A stretch of DNA of 17,022 nucleotides. Origin: DASZZX01 sp036260415. Lineage in GTDB: Bacteria > Actinomycetota > Nitriliruptoria > Nitriliruptorales > JAHWKO01. The DNA is taken from NCBI GenBank assembly GCA_036260415.1, contig DASZZX010000183.1, positions 1 to 17,022 of the forward strand. Direction: 5' to 3'. Under the pieces are notes generated by a model. It ran no database searches and was not told the origin of the DNA. It saw nothing but the letters and a program-made list of their open reading frames with translations. Made by a program: the position numbers and the translations under genes. Positions 15,739-17,022 of this stretch are shown in pieces. Positions within the stretch are counted from its first letter, which is position 1. Each line of letters begins with the position of its first letter.

Positions 15739-15773
15739 TCCTGCCCTCCGGCCAGCCCTCCGGGGGGTCGGGA

Positions 15774-15779
15774 AGGATA
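15774..15779 (-). promoter_or_regulatory. candidate -10 box for the SARP gene
   Basis: On the minus strand TATCCT matches TANNNT well and lies 35 bp before the GTG, which would give a ~30-nt leader carrying the GGAGGGCAGGA ribosome binding site. No good -35 is seen at 16-18 bp spacing, as is common for actinobacterial or activator-dependent promoters. The rest of the 276-bp gap (15739-16014) shows no gene. Confidence 0.35.
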
Positions 15780-16014
15780 TCTGAGCGGACCCGACGGCGC
15801 ACCCTGTGAGGGGCGACAAACCGCCGCCGTGACGCCTTGGGGCGCGTCCCCCTCCGTTCCCCCTCGACCGCTCGCGACCGACGCGACGCCGCCCGGCCGG
15901 TGGTTCCCGCCGCGTGTGTTTGGCTTGGCCCGAGCCTCGACCCACGCCGCGTCGGCCGCCCTAGGGGCTTGGCGTCGTACCTCTGCGGCATGCGGCCAGG
16001 CCCACCTCTGCCCG

Positions 16015-17022
16015 TCATCGTTGGAGCAGGGCTTGTACCGCGGCGCAGTACCCCAGCGTGCGTGCGTCGTCGCCGGCGGAGAGTTGGAGGCCGACCGGCA
16101 GGCTGTCGCCTGGCACGGGCAGCGAGATGGCCGGGACGCGGCTGACGTTCGCCAGGCGTGTGTTGCGCACGATCCGACCGGGCAACCGCGGGTCGCCGGC
16201 AGCCGCCTGCTTCGGCGCCACCATCCCGACCGTGGGCCCCACGACCGCGTCCACGTCCGACAGGACCGCCTGCACCCGACGCTCCAGCCCACGACGTGCC
16301 CGCAGCGCTGTCGCGTACACCGCGGCCGGGATCTGTAGCCCGGTCAGGAGCCGGTTGCGCACGTCCTCGCCGTAGCGGTCGGCGTGCGCGTCGAGATCCC
16401 GCCGATGCACGGCCGCGGCCTCCGCGTACATGACCGCGGTGCTCACGGCGGACACCTCCTCCTGATCCGGCCAGGTCACCCGGGTCAGCGCGAGCCCGGC
16501 GGCCGCCAGCACGCGGACCACGCCCTCGATGCGGCCGGCCACCACCACGTCGGCATCCTCCAGCTCGGGCTCGGCGACGCCCAGACGCTCGGGGAGGCGC
16601 CCACGTCCCGGATCGTGCCCGAGCGCCGCGTGTACCCGACGGACCGCGTCGACCGAGGTGGCGAGCAGGCCGACGTGGTCGAGCGTCGGCGACAGCGGGA
16701 ACACGCCCTCTGTGGGGTAGCCGCCGTAGGCGGGCTTGAAGCCCACGACCCCGCAGAACGCGGCCGGGATCCGTACCGACCCGCCGGTGTCGGTGCCGAC
16801 GGCCAGGTCCGCTGATCCCTCCGCCACCGCGACGGCCGACCCGGAGCTCGAGCCACCGGGGATGCGGCCAGGGTCGGCTGGGTTCGGCGGCGTGCCCGTG
16901 TGGGCGTTCACGCCGGTGACCCCGAACGCGAACTCGTGCGGGGCGGTGAGACCCACCACGACAGCGCCCGACCCCTGCAGCCGTGCGACGATGGCGGCAT
17001 CGGCCGGCTCCGGTGGCGCGTC
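16015..17022 (-). CDS. amidase-signature family hydrolase (partial, N-terminus beyond window)
   Basis: The last 335 residues are present; the frame stays open to the right edge, so the start is outside. Amidase-signature enzymes hydrolyse amide bonds with a Ser-cisSer-Lys triad. The glycine/serine loop GGSSSGSAVAVAEGSADLAVG and the GTDTGGSVRIPAAFCG motif supply the cis-Ser and nucleophilic Ser. The catalytic Lys (usually in a VxVKD motif) lies upstream, off the window. HEFAFGVTG and the C-terminal DAVVGPTVG and ISLPVPGDSLPVGLQL segments fit the family. It could be a general amidase rather than GatA: gatB and gatC are not next to it and the sequence is closer to stand-alone amidases. It is on the same strand as, and 276 bp upstream of, the SARP gene. 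Confidence 0.9.
   Translation of the reverse strand, partial: DAPPEPADAAIVARLQGSGAVVVGLTAPHEFAFGVTGVNAHTGTPPNPADPGRIPGGSSSGSAVAVAEGSADLAVGTDTGGSVRIPAAFCGVVGFKPAYGGYPTEGVFPLSPTLDHVGLLATSVDAVRRVHAALGHDPGRGRLPERLGVAEPELEDADVVVAGRIEGVVRVLAAAGLALTRVTWPDQEEVSAVSTAVMYAEAAAVHRRDLDAHADRYGEDVRNRLLTGLQIPAAVYATALRARRGLERRVQAVLSDVDAVVGPTVGMVAPKQAAAGDPRLPGRIVRNTRLANVSRVPAISLPVPGDSLPVGLQLSAGDDARTLGYCAAVQALLQR

Noticed and set aside
15739..16018. Longer N-terminus for the SARP protein from 16018 or 15945
   Set aside because: Those residues are Arg/Gly/Pro-rich with no family similarity, and the GTG at 15738 has a good ribosome binding site exactly at the conserved FGILGALEVRVDG start.
16931..16965. Loss of catalytic lysine in the amidase (VGLT in place of GKT)
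   Set aside because: The lysine of the GKTN segment is not the triad lysine; the catalytic one lies in the upstream VKD motif outside the window, so nothing can be concluded.

Overview
The window is very GC-rich with dense, long antisense shadow ORFs, frequent GTG starts and GGAGG-type ribosome binding sites. The gene order RNase E/G - rplU - rpmA - obgE - proB - proA (with nadD nearby) and an AfsR/SARP-type regulator point to a high-GC actinobacterium (Actinomycetota). A deep-branching lineage is possible, but no base here proves a genus. There are 12 complete or near-complete protein genes, two fragments cut by the window edges, and no rRNA or tRNA that I can see.

Layout, left to right. 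Positions 1-637 hold the start of an unidentified gene and nadD (minus strand), joined by a TGATG overlap. 799-1983 is a plus-strand zinc alcohol dehydrogenase-like gene. 2142-4402 is a minus-strand gnd-zwf pair joined by a GTGA overlap (oxidative pentose phosphate pathway). It converges on the dehydrogenase across a hairpin and a tandem repeat that continues into the 3' end of zwf. 4403-4700 is a repeat-bearing divergent control region. 4701-5159 encodes a 152-aa protein of unknown function. 5160-5348 carries a long composite hairpin between convergent genes. 5349-11865 is the core minus-strand cluster: an RNase E/G-family endonuclease, ribosomal proteins L21 and L27, the GTPase Obg, and the first two proline biosynthesis enzymes ProB and ProA. 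11866-12553 is a gene-poor stretch with hairpins and a 19-bp tandem repeat. 12554-15738 is a 1,061-residue SARP/AfsR-like regulator whose reading frame is broken by one base inside the DNA-binding domain. 16015-17022 is the C-terminal part of an amidase-signature hydrolase running off the right edge.

Most of the window is housekeeping. RNase E/G, L21, L27 and Obg belong to RNA processing and ribosome assembly, ProB/ProA make glutamate semialdehyde for proline, NadD makes NAD, and Zwf/Gnd supply reducing power. The usual proA-nadD adjacency is split here by the dehydrogenase, gnd-zwf and the unknown gene. The items most worth a second look are the single-base frame break in the SARP gene, the three 33-bp units that duplicate the zwf tail in frame, the three ~32-bp-spaced repeats and 10-bp inverted repeat upstream of gnd, and the structured leader of the RNase gene. 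I found no CRISPR array, transposon, phage module or recognisable novel defence system.
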